64,000 nucleotides of DNA from contig NZ_JABLSI010000002.1 in NCBI RefSeq assembly GCF_019303475.1, positions 62,001-126,000 of the forward strand. The letters are read 5' to 3'. Origin of the DNA: Streptomyces sp. JJ38. GTDB lineage: Bacteria; Actinomycetota; Actinomycetes; Streptomycetales; Streptomycetaceae. The notes under the pieces were generated by a model. That model ran no database searches, was not told the origin of the DNA, and saw only the letters and a list, made by a program, of their open reading frames with translations. Made by a program: the position numbers and the translations under genes. Positions 18,387 through 26,292 of the stretch are shown here, piece by piece (within the stretch, counting starts at the first letter, position 1; every line of letters begins with the position of its first letter).

Positions 18387-18887
18387 GTGCCTGCTCTGCT
18401 CCACTCCCCCAACGCCAGGCCGAACGCGCGCACCGCTTCCGGCACATCGCGGGGGAACCCGTCCGGCTGGTCCCGGCTGCTGGGTCTGGCCGCCTGCCGG
18501 GGCACCCGCTTCCGGTTCCAGCCCGCCGCCTCCGAGGGCGTCGCCCGGTGCGTCGTCCTGCGGGTCAAGCGCGGCAAGCGGACGCTGCGGCACGTGCTGG
18601 CCGTCGTCCCAGAGGGCGGCGCCCTCGACCTCGTCGCGGTGGCCCGGCTCTACGGCGCCGGATCGGCGAGCTTCGTCACTCCGGAGACGGCCGCCTCCGT
18701 CACTGGCTTCAGCGGGCCTCTGGCGCCGTACTCGGCCGATCCGGCGGTGGAGTTGATCGTGGATCAGCGCCTGGGCGGGCTGCCGGAGATGGTCTTCAAC
18801 GACATCCGGCCCGACGTGTCGATCGCCTTCGACACGGGCGACCTCCTCGCCCTCGCCCGCCCGCGGCTCGGCGCCATCACCGCCTGA
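18387..18887 (+). CDS. YbaK/EbsC-type aminoacyl-tRNA deacylase-like protein
   Basis: A 166-residue protein with the YbaK/ProX fold pattern: RCVVLRVKRGKRTLRHVLAV, a central GAGSASFVTPETAASVTGF and the Gly-rich end GGLPEMVFNDIRPDVSIAFD. Family members hydrolyse mischarged Ala-, Cys- or Ser-tRNA. The GTG start was chosen because GAGGAGG lies 7 bases upstream; the frame is open earlier but runs into the terminator hairpin. The conserved lysine normally used by YbaK proteins is not certain here (KRGKR region), so activity is not assured. Confidence 0.75.
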   Translation: MPALLHSPNARPNARTASGTSRGNPSGWSRLLGLAACRGTRFRFQPAASEGVARCVVLRVKRGKRTLRHVLAVVPEGGALDLVAVARLYGAGSASFVTPETAASVTGFSGPLAPYSADPAVELIVDQRLGGLPEMVFNDIRPDVSIAFDTGDLLALARPRLGAITA

Positions 18888-19109
18888 CCCCGGCCCTCTT
18901 CGTCTCCCGCTCTGCCGCTCTGCCGCTCTGCGGGGCGGGTCAACGGCGCCCGCGGCTCCGCATATGCCGGAAGAAACGGCCGAGGAAAACGCCGGTCGGC
19001 CCGTTGTACCGCGACGCAAGGAAAGGTGAATCGGCGGCTCCACACACTGGGAATGCGGCGGTAAGCTGGCAGTGACCGAGGGGGAACGACTCGGGAAGCC
19101 ATGGTGCGA

Positions 19110-19146
19110 CTCTCGTTGTGTCGAAAGAATCCACGACAGTCGAGAG
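19110..19146 (+). promoter_or_regulatory. 5' leader hairpin of the small peptide gene
   Basis: CTCTCG/CGAGAG (6 bp) and the inner TGTCG/CGACA (5 bp) form a stem whose 3' arm ends against the G-rich ribosome site of the following gene. It could occlude ribosome entry. Possible regulation, not shown. Confidence 0.4.
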
Positions 19147-19157
19147 GGGGCAAGGGA

Positions 19158-19322
19158 ATGCGCATCAAGCTGAGCAACCTGGTCGGAATCCTCGCCGCAG
19201 CCGCGTTCTCATTGGGGGTTGCCATCACCGGGCCGAACGTCGCGGACACTGCGCCGGGTGTCGCCATCAGCGAGCAGGGCGGTGGAACCTTGGGCACGTT
19301 CGACGACAAGGGCACACCCTGA
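19158..19322 (+). CDS. Small secreted peptide precursor next to the large SARP
   Basis: A 54-residue precursor. It has a basic start (MRIKLSN), a hydrophobic core (LVGILAAAAFSLGVAI), and a short exported part of about 25-30 residues ending VAISEQGGGTLGTFDDKGTP. GAGAGGGGGCAAGG provides the ribosome site. It converges on the SARP/NB-ARC/TPR gene and the two share one terminator hairpin. I recognise no family. The pairing resembles Gram-positive peptide-receptor modules, where a TPR regulator senses the product of a neighbouring exported peptide gene, but that role is inference. A chance frame is the alternative. Confidence 0.65.
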   Translation: MRIKLSNLVGILAAAAFSLGVAITGPNVADTAPGVAISEQGGGTLGTFDDKGTP

Positions 19323-19347
19323 CCGTCACCCGCTGACCGCAGCCACC

Positions 19348-19394
19348 GCGTCGGCTCTTCTGCGGAGGATCTCCCTCCTCAGAAGAGCCGACGC
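19348..19394. terminator. Shared convergent terminator overlapping the SARP stop codon
   Basis: GCGTCGGCTCTTCTG (19348-19362) pairs perfectly with 19380-19394. The second arm contains the last codons and part of the stop of the SARP gene. The inner GGAGG/CCTCC extends the stem. It serves both the peptide gene and the regulator gene. Confidence 0.85.
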
Positions 19395-22300
19395 GCGTTT
19401 TCCGGCACGCCCATCTGCTCGAACAGCGCATCGGCCCGGCACCGATAATCGTGCGCCGCGTCCTCGTCTCCAACGCTATTGCTCGCATCGGCCAATCCGT
19501 CAAGAGCCTGCGCCATCTCATAACGGAATTTGATACTCATGGCCACGTCATAAGCGCGGCGCCCGCTGGCCAGTGCCAACTTCGGTTCGCCCAACGCCTG
19601 ATAGACGCGGCCGGCGATGCTCTCCACCGTCGCGCGGCGGATCGTCACGTCCTTCATCGCGGGAATGTGCAGCGCCTGCTCGATGTACTCCCGCGCCTCC
19701 CGGTGGTGCCCGAGCATGATGTGGGCCCCGGCGTGCTGTGCCAGGATCAGCGCCGTCGTGGCGGGGCCGTCCAGCTCCTCGCACAGCCGCCTGGCCGCGC
19801 CGAGCTCCCTCAGGGCCTCCGCCGGACGGCGCAGCCCGAGCAGGGCGAAGGCGAGGCTGGAGCGCGCGACGATCGTGTGGCCCAGGTCCCCGATGTCCTG
19901 CCACAGCTCAATGGCCCGCTCCGCGGCGTCGGCGGCCTCCTCGAACTTGCCCAGCCGGGCGGTGACGGAGCTGAGCACGTTGAGCGTCCCGGCCTGTTCC
20001 CGCGTCGTGCCGAGCCTGCGCTCCATGAGGCTGGCGCCCTCCAGGCAGCCGAGCGCCTGATGGAACTCGCCCAGGCTGTTGTAGATCTGGCCGAGGCGCC
20101 CCATGCACCCCGCCTCGCTCTCCTCGTCGCCGAGCGAGCGGGCCAGTTCCAGGGCCTCCTCCAGGCAGACGATGCCCTTCTGGAAGGCCCCCACCATCCA
20201 GTGCTCCACGGCGAGGATGGTGAGCACGAGGCGCAGCATGTCCGGGTCACCCAGGCGGCGGGCGGCGGCGACGGCCAGCCCGCACACCCGGCGGGCGTCC
20301 TGCGGGTAGTTGCGGATCGCCGAGTGGAAGGACAGCGTCCGCGGCAGGTAGGCGGCGTGCCGGTCCATGCCGTGGCGGTAGGCCAGCTCGACGGCGGCGA
20401 TCAGGTTGTCCCGATGCGCGTCGAGCCAGTCCAGCGCGGAGGCGCGGTCGGCGAAGGGCGGCGGCTCGGGGGCCCGCGTCGGCAACAGCTCGGCGTGCCG
20501 GGAGCGTTCGGGGAACAGGGCGTCGCAGGCGCGCTCGGCGTGCACCACGTAGTGGTCGAGCAGCCGCCGTACGGCCTTCTCCTCCCGTGCGGCGGTCGTC
20601 GCGCTGCGCAGCCCGAGCGCGAAACTGCGCACCAGGTCGTGGAAGCTGTAGTAGCCGGGCTCGGGTTCCTCGATCAGATGCGCGTCGAGCAGCACCTCCA
20701 GCGCGTCCTCGGCCTCCAGGGCGTCACGGCCGAGCAGCGCGGCGCCCTCGTCCGCCGTGATGGTCTGCCCCGGGTGCAGACCGAGCATCAGGAAGTCCGC
20801 CCGCTGGGCCTCGGTCATCGCCTGGTAGGACATCCGCAGGGCGACGGCGACGCTGCGGCCCGCGGAGTTGAGCTCGCTGAGCCTGCGCGTCTCGTCCCTC
20901 ATGCGGTCGGCCAGCCGCTGGATCGTCCAGTGGGAGCGGTTGCGCAGCCGGGCGGCGGCGATGCGGACGGCCAGCGGGAGGCGTCCGCAGAGCCGGATGA
21001 GCTCGGCCGCGGCCTGTGGCTCCCGTTCCACGCGTTCGGCGCCGAGGGTGCGGCGCAGCAGGTCCAGCCCGTCGACGTCGGAGAGCGTGCCGAGGGAGAG
21101 CCAGTCGGCGCCGTCCAGGTCGACGAGGCGGGGACGGCTGGTGACGAGCGTGAGACAGCCGGAGGAGGCGGGGATCAGCGGCCGGACGTGGTCGGCGTCG
21201 GCGGCGTTGTCCAGCACGACGAGCAGCCGCAGCTGCTTGGTGATGGACCGCCACAGCGCGGTGCGGCCCGCGGGGGCGGTGGGCATCTCCTCGCTCTGCA
21301 CCCCGGCCGCCGCGAGCAGGGCCTCCTGGGCCATGGACGCGCTCAGGGGCTCCTGGCCCGGGGTGTAGCCGCGCAGGTCCACGAAGAGCTGGCCGTCGGG
21401 ATAGCCCTCGGCCAGCCGGTGCGCGGCCCGGATGGCCAGCGCCGTCTTGCCGCTGCCGCCCATGCCGTCGATGGCGATGATCCGCGCGCACTCGCCGGGG
21501 GACCGGCGGACGGCGGCGGTGATCCAACGCAGCTCGTCGGCCCGGCCGGAGAAGTCCCGCAGGTCGTAGGGAAGGGCGCTGGGCGCGGTGGTGGACACGG
21601 GCGACCGCTGCACGGGCGACGGCGTGCCCCCGGAGCCCGGTTCCGTGGACGGGGCTTCGCCGCCCGCCGGGTCCGAGCCGGCGGGCCCGGGCGGGCCGGT
21701 GCCGGGGCCACCGGTGCCGGAAGGGCCGGGGCCCGGGTGCGGCTCGGGTGCTGTGGGCGGCTCGGGCGCCGGGGCCGATAACGACGCCGTGGCCTCGCCG
21801 GACGCGGCGTCCGCCGTGGGCGGTGCGGCACCGGGCGCCGGGCCGGGCTCGACGCCCCCGGAGCCGGGCGGGGACGGCTCACCCGCACAGGACGCAGGGA
21901 CCGCGGAGGCCGTGGGAGGCCCGGAGGCCGCGGGGGCCCCGGAGGCCGCGGGGGCGTCGGCACCCGCGGCAGCCCCCGCGACAGCCGAAGCACCCGACAC
22001 CCCGGGGGCGCCGGGCCCGGCGTCAACGGACCCGGGGCCAAACGGGGCGGGAGCCGGGGCGGCGGAGGCGGCGGAGGCCGTGACGGCCTGGGCCGAGGAG
22101 GTGTCCGGTGCCTCAAGGGCCGGGCTGTGGCGCAGGATGCTCGCGTGGAGGCGGCTCAGTTCCACGCTGGGGTCGATGCCCAGCTCGTCCGAGAGCAGGG
22201 TGCGGACCCGGCTGTACTCCTCCAGGGCCTCCGCCTGCCGCCCCGTGCGGTAGAGCGCGAGCATGAGCTGGCCGCGCAGCGTCTCGCGCAGCGGGTACTG

Positions 22301-22885
22301 GTTGACCAGAGCGCGCAACTCCCCGATGACGGCGGGCGCCTGACCGGCCGCGAGCTGGAGGTCGAAAAGTTGTTCGCAGGCGCCGAGGCGCTGTTCCTCC
22401 AGCGCGGCCGAGGCCGAGTCGATCACGGGGCCGCCGAAGCCGGCCATCACGGGGCCGCGCCAGAGCTCCAGCGCCGACTGGAGCGCGGTGACGGCACCGG
22501 CGCGGTCTCCGTCGACGACGGCCTGCCGGGCCCGGCTCACCCCCGCACGGTACTGGGCGAGGTCGAGTTGCTCCTCGGCGATGACGGCGCGGTAGCCGGG
22601 GCCGTCGGTCTGGATCAGTTCGGCACCGTCGGGAATGCGCTGGCGCAGTTCGGCGACGGCCTTGCGGATCTGGTGGAAAGCGCTGCTGGGTGGCGAGCTG
22701 TCCCAGGCGGCCTCGACGAGCCGGGCGACCGGCACCACCCGGCCGGCCTCCAACAGCAGCATGACCAGAGTGCGTTCGCGCAGCGCGCCGCCGAGGCGCA
22801 GTGGCGCTCCGCCATACCAGCCTTCGAGCGTGCCGAGAATACGGAAACCGGGTCCATTCGTCGCCCGTGCAGCACCCAGCATCAT
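19379..22885 (-). CDS. AfsR-like SARP regulator with NB-ARC and TPR domains; contains a TTA codon
   Basis: A 1168-residue regulator. In order: winged-helix DNA-binding domain (about 14-95), BTAD domain (about 105-255, LDLAQYRAGVSRARQ to LGIDPSVELSRLHASIL), a 180-residue Pro/Ala/Gly linker, an NB-ARC ATPase (P-loop GMGGSGKTALAIR near 470, VVLDNAADADHV, TSR) and a C-terminal TPR array (about 830-1160). This is the AfsR layout of pathway-level activators. One leucine in the linker (codon at 21781-21779, residue 369) is TTA, the only in-frame TTA I found in the window, so translation should require bldA. It is divergent from the IS701-like gene. Confidence 0.93.
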   Translation of the reverse strand: MMLGAARATNGPGFRILGTLEGWYGGAPLRLGGALRERTLVMLLLEAGRVVPVARLVEAAWDSSPPSSAFHQIRKAVAELRQRIPDGAELIQTDGPGYRAVIAEEQLDLAQYRAGVSRARQAVVDGDRAGAVTALQSALELWRGPVMAGFGGPVIDSASAALEEQRLGACEQLFDLQLAAGQAPAVIGELRALVNQYPLRETLRGQLMLALYRTGRQAEALEEYSRVRTLLSDELGIDPSVELSRLHASILRHSPALEAPDTSSAQAVTASAASAAPAPAPFGPGSVDAGPGAPGVSGASAVAGAAAGADAPAASGAPAASGPPTASAVPASCAGEPSPPGSGGVEPGPAPGAAPPTADAASGEATASLSAPAPEPPTAPEPHPGPGPSGTGGPGTGPPGPAGSDPAGGEAPSTEPGSGGTPSPVQRSPVSTTAPSALPYDLRDFSGRADELRWITAAVRRSPGECARIIAIDGMGGSGKTALAIRAAHRLAEGYPDGQLFVDLRGYTPGQEPLSASMAQEALLAAAGVQSEEMPTAPAGRTALWRSITKQLRLLVVLDNAADADHVRPLIPASSGCLTLVTSRPRLVDLDGADWLSLGTLSDVDGLDLLRRTLGAERVEREPQAAAELIRLCGRLPLAVRIAAARLRNRSHWTIQRLADRMRDETRRLSELNSAGRSVAVALRMSYQAMTEAQRADFLMLGLHPGQTITADEGAALLGRDALEAEDALEVLLDAHLIEEPEPGYYSFHDLVRSFALGLRSATTAAREEKAVRRLLDHYVVHAERACDALFPERSRHAELLPTRAPEPPPFADRASALDWLDAHRDNLIAAVELAYRHGMDRHAAYLPRTLSFHSAIRNYPQDARRVCGLAVAAARRLGDPDMLRLVLTILAVEHWMVGAFQKGIVCLEEALELARSLGDEESEAGCMGRLGQIYNSLGEFHQALGCLEGASLMERRLGTTREQAGTLNVLSSVTARLGKFEEAADAAERAIELWQDIGDLGHTIVARSSLAFALLGLRRPAEALRELGAARRLCEELDGPATTALILAQHAGAHIMLGHHREAREYIEQALHIPAMKDVTIRRATVESIAGRVYQALGEPKLALASGRRAYDVAMSIKFRYEMAQALDGLADASNSVGDEDAAHDYRCRADALFEQMGVPENARRLF

Positions 22886-22979
22886 GAGCTAGCCAGCCCC
22901 CCGTCGCTGTACACCGCCCTGCCTGAGTATCAGCGTTCGATTCTAAGCGCGCGGTCAAGGGCTCAGCAATGAACGGACA

Positions 22980-23039
22980 ACGGTGAGCAACCGTGCGATC
23001 ACGGGACTTTGAAAGGTGAACGGTAACCGATCGGAACCG
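22980..23039. promoter_or_regulatory. Operator-like dyads between the SARP and IS701-like genes
   Basis: The 242-bp divergent gap holds ACGGT-GAGCA-ACCGT (22980-22994) and the interrupted palindrome CGGTAACCGATCGGAACCG (23021-23039), built on CCGATCGG. Both lie where promoters of the two genes should be. The binding protein is unknown; autoregulation by the SARP is one option. Confidence 0.4.
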
Positions 23040-23127
23040 GGGCGGTAAGGACGCAGGACGGGACGGAGCAACCCTCCAGGCAACCGTGGATGCACTGCAT
23101 CCGGCAGGACGTCGGTTAGGGGGAACG

Positions 23128-24285
23128 ATGGCTACAGGCCATGACCTGGTAGGGAATCTCTGTGAGGGGCTCTTCACCTCGCTGCTGCGCCGGGACCAGC
23201 GGCTGAAGGCGGAGAGCTACGTGCGGGCCCTGCTCGCGGCCCAGGGCCGCAAGACGCTGCGGAACATCGCCGAGCAGATGGGTGGTGAGGCGGCGCAGCA
23301 GAGCGTCCACCACTTCATCAGCTCCTCCTCCTGGGACTGGTCGGCCGTGCGCCGCTCCCTCGCCCAGCGCGTCGACGCGGTGCTGGCCCCGCGCGCCTGG
23401 GTGGTGCGCCCCCTCGTCATCCCCAAGGCCGGACCGCACACCGTGGGCGTGGACCAGCAGTTCGTGCCGCACCTGGGGCACACGGTCAACGCCCAACAGG
23501 CGTTCGGGGCCTGGCTCGCCTCCGAACGGGCGGCGGTGCCGTGCAACTGGCGTCTGGTGCTGCCCGCCAGCTGGCTGGAGGACCCGCTGCGGCGGCACCG
23601 CGCGTGCATCCCGGAGACGAGTCGCGCGGCGGGACTCGAGGAGTGTGCGAGCGACGCGGTGCGGCAGCTCGAGAGCACCCGGGCCGGGCGACGCCCCGTG
23701 GTCGTGGACGCCGAGGGGCTCGACGTGCGCCGCTGCGTCCGCCACTTCGGCGAACGCCGCTCGCCGCTGCTGGTGCGGATCGGCCCGCACACCCCGGTCC
23801 GGGTGGACAACACCCGGCTGCACGCCTACAGCGACAAGCCGGTGACGGCCGGGCAACTCGTCGCGACGATGAAGCAGTTCCGCCGCCAGGCCGCGAGCCC
23901 GGGCGGATACGGAGGGCACGGCGCGGACGTCGGCGTGGCGGCCGCCATCCCGGTGCTGCCGGGGGAGTTCGACGGGCCGGGCCCCCGGACCCCGATGCTG
24001 CTGCTCGCCGACTGGCCGAGCGCCCCGCACGGCGACGCCCGGATGTGGCTGGCACGGGGCGCGGGCACGCCGGTCCCTGGGCTGCTGCGGCTGGCCCGGC
24101 TCGCGGACACCGCCGAGCGGGACTGCGCCGCCGTCTCCGAACGCATCGGGATCCGGGACTTCGCCGGGCGCTCGTTCCAGGGCTGGCACCGCCACATCAC
24201 CCTCGCCTCGGTGGCCCATCTGGCGGCTGTCCTGACCACGGCGGAACGGCACGCTCCGGCCCCCGCCCTCTCCCGGGTCGCCTGA
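23128..24285 (+). CDS. IS701-family transposase homologue, probably catalytically inactive
   Basis: A 385-residue DDE_5/IS701-like protein: the N-terminal block RKTLRNIAEQMGG...SVHHFISSSSWDW is typical, as are NWRLVLPASWLEDPLRR and the second-Asp block RPVVVDAEGL. Where active family members carry the first catalytic Asp in a DDTG-like motif before PKxG, this protein reads PLVIPKAGPHTVGV, with no acidic residue. No terminal inverted repeats or target duplications were found around it. Similar solitary, intact homologues recur in polyketide clusters, so I read it as a domesticated protein, perhaps regulatory, not a mobile element. Confidence 0.8.
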   Translation: MATGHDLVGNLCEGLFTSLLRRDQRLKAESYVRALLAAQGRKTLRNIAEQMGGEAAQQSVHHFISSSSWDWSAVRRSLAQRVDAVLAPRAWVVRPLVIPKAGPHTVGVDQQFVPHLGHTVNAQQAFGAWLASERAAVPCNWRLVLPASWLEDPLRRHRACIPETSRAAGLEECASDAVRQLESTRAGRRPVVVDAEGLDVRRCVRHFGERRSPLLVRIGPHTPVRVDNTRLHAYSDKPVTAGQLVATMKQFRRQAASPGGYGGHGADVGVAAAIPVLPGEFDGPGPRTPMLLLADWPSAPHGDARMWLARGAGTPVPGLLRLARLADTAERDCAAVSERIGIRDFAGRSFQGWHRHITLASVAHLAAVLTTAERHAPAPALSRVA

Positions 24286-24303
24286 CGCCCGGCCGCCTGA
24301 CGC

Positions 24304-24333
24304 CCGCCGCCCCGGGCGCGCCCGGGGCGGCGG
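24304..24333. terminator. GC hairpin after the IS701-like gene
   Basis: CCGCCGCCCCGGGC and its exact complement flank 2 bases, 18 bases beyond the stop. It could end or attenuate transcription before the acyl-CoA dehydrogenase gene. Confidence 0.65.
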
Positions 24334-24387
24334 CCCTTCAAGCACTGTGCGAGCCGCGTTCCAGACGCCCTGAGGACAGTGAGGCCC

Positions 24388-26235
24388 ATGATGCGACTCC
24401 CGCCCACCGAAGACCGGGTGGCCGAGCTGGAGCGGCTGCTCGGAGACCCGCGAGAGACGACCCTCCCGCTCTCCGACGCGGCGGTGCTGGCGGCGGACCG
24501 ACGCGGCGAACTGCCGCTGGGCGGCGAGCCGACGCTGGCCTCCTTCGGCCTGCACGAGGAGTTCGTCCCAGCTGACCTCGGCGGCCGGCTCACCGGTCTG
24601 GACACCGTGGCCCGCCTGCTGCGCGCCGTCTACCGGCGGGACAGCGCGCTCGGCGGCGGCTACGGCACCGCCACCCTGCTGCCCGCCCTGTCCGTGTGGC
24701 ACTACGGCGACGCCGCTCAGCGCCGGGCCGCGGCCACCGTCGTGCTGGACGGCGGCCGACTCGTCGCCGCGCCCCGCGAGGCCCCGGCCGCGGCCCGGGC
24801 GGGCATCGGGCTCCGCGCCACCGTGGACGCGGGCGGACTGTCCCTGTCCGGGCACAGCGCGCCCCTCCTCAACGCACCCCGTGCCGACGCCTTCGTCGTC
24901 CTGGCCGAGCACGGGGACGGGCACGGCCACGGAGGCGGGCACGGGCCCGAGGGGAGGTCCGGGGCGGGACCGGGAGCGGGCGGTGGCGACACCGCGATGC
25001 TGCTCCCCCGCCAGGAGCTGCCGGCCTCCGCCGTGCGCGAGCTGCCGTCCCGGGAGCTGGCCGGTCTGCGGCGGCTGCCCGTGGGCGAACTGCGCTTCGA
25101 CGGCTGGCCGGTGCGCGCGGGCCGGGTGCTGGGGACCTGCGGGCACGGCTCCGCCGCGCTCGTGCGGGCGCATCAGATGGCCCGTCCCCTGGTGCCGGCC
25201 ATGGCGATCGGCTGTGCCGACACGGCCCTGCGCTCCGTGCTGTCCGTCGTCCTGGCCGGAGGAGACAACGGCCACTCCTTCGGTACCCGTTACTCGCAGG
25301 AGGTCATCGCCTCCGCCTTCGCGGACCTGCTGATCGCCGACTGTCTGTCCCTGGCCACCCTCCGGGCCCTGCACCTGCTGCCCGCACTCTCCAGCCTCTG
25401 GTCGGCCGCCAGCACCTACCTCGGGCACCGGCTGCTCCAGCAGAGCACCGGCGACCTGCTGCCCGTCCTCGCGCACGCCCGGCACGACGGCGTCGGCTAC
25501 GGGACGTTCCGCAAGCATCTGATCGACCTCTCCGAACTGCCGCCGGGCCGGACCGGCGCGGTGGCGGCACTCTCCTCCCTGGTGCCCCAACTCGCCACCC
25601 TGGCCCGGCGGTCCTGGAAGCGTTCTCCGCACACGGCGCCAAAGGAGCTGTTCGCGCTGCACGACCCGCTGCCGCCGCTGGACGCCTCCCGGCTCAAGGT
25701 GGCGGCGGCCGACGACCCGTTGGCCTCGCTGCTCGCCGACGTCGACGGGCTCCTGGACGGCGGCCCCGCGCTCGGCTCCACCCACGGCGGGGTGGTGCGC
25801 GAGCGGGCCCGCGCCCTCGCCGGGCAGCTCGGCGTCCTGGCCGGGGAGTGCCGGGAGCTGCCCGAGCGGGACCCGGCGGTGCTGGCCAATCCGCGCGGCT
25901 ACGCGCTGGCCGAGCGCTACACGCTCCTCACGGCGGGCGCCGCCTGTCTGGGCCTGTGGCGCTACGGCGTCCGGCGGTCCGGCTGCGGCTTCCTGTCGGA
26001 GCCCGCCTGGCTGGCCGCGGCGCTCGGCCGGATCTGTCTGCGGCTCGGCCTGCCGGGTTCGGAGGCCCGCCGGGAGGACACCGACGCCCTCGTGGCCCAC
26101 GTGGTGACGCGGTACCACCAGGGCCGCTCCCTGGACCTGTACGGAACGGTGCTGGGCGGGGCCGCGGGCGACGGGCCGCCAGCCTCGGCGGCCGCCCCCG
26201 TCCCGTCGACATGGCAGGCGGTCGCACGGAGTTAG
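24388..26235 (+). CDS. Acyl-CoA dehydrogenase/oxidase-like protein
   Basis: About 615 residues, longer than standard acyl-CoA dehydrogenases (about 390) and closer to acyl-CoA oxidases. The N-terminal half has HEEFVPADLGGRL and ALGGGYGTATLLPALSVWHYG, and the middle has a helical domain (HQMARPLVPAMAIGCADTALRS). A His/Gly-rich insert (GDGHGHGGGHGPEG) interrupts the beta domain. I could not place the usual catalytic Glu, so the reaction is open. Similar proteins sit next to IS701-like and phosphopantetheinyl transferase genes in aromatic polyketide clusters. Start uncertain between two adjacent ATGs. Confidence 0.75.
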   Translation: MMRLPPTEDRVAELERLLGDPRETTLPLSDAAVLAADRRGELPLGGEPTLASFGLHEEFVPADLGGRLTGLDTVARLLRAVYRRDSALGGGYGTATLLPALSVWHYGDAAQRRAAATVVLDGGRLVAAPREAPAAARAGIGLRATVDAGGLSLSGHSAPLLNAPRADAFVVLAEHGDGHGHGGGHGPEGRSGAGPGAGGGDTAMLLPRQELPASAVRELPSRELAGLRRLPVGELRFDGWPVRAGRVLGTCGHGSAALVRAHQMARPLVPAMAIGCADTALRSVLSVVLAGGDNGHSFGTRYSQEVIASAFADLLIADCLSLATLRALHLLPALSSLWSAASTYLGHRLLQQSTGDLLPVLAHARHDGVGYGTFRKHLIDLSELPPGRTGAVAALSSLVPQLATLARRSWKRSPHTAPKELFALHDPLPPLDASRLKVAAADDPLASLLADVDGLLDGGPALGSTHGGVVRERARALAGQLGVLAGECRELPERDPAVLANPRGYALAERYTLLTAGAACLGLWRYGVRRSGCGFLSEPAWLAAALGRICLRLGLPGSEARREDTDALVAHVVTRYHQGRSLDLYGTVLGGAAGDGPPASAAAPVPSTWQAVARS

Positions 26236-26292
26236 CGCCTCCCGGCCGGGCCGGACCGGGGAGGCGGAGACAACCAGGCGAAGGAGACGGTC

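Noticed and set aside
23128-24285. Active IS701 insertion sequence
   Set aside because: No terminal inverted repeats or target duplication were seen, the first catalytic Asp region is altered, and the gene is embedded in cluster context.
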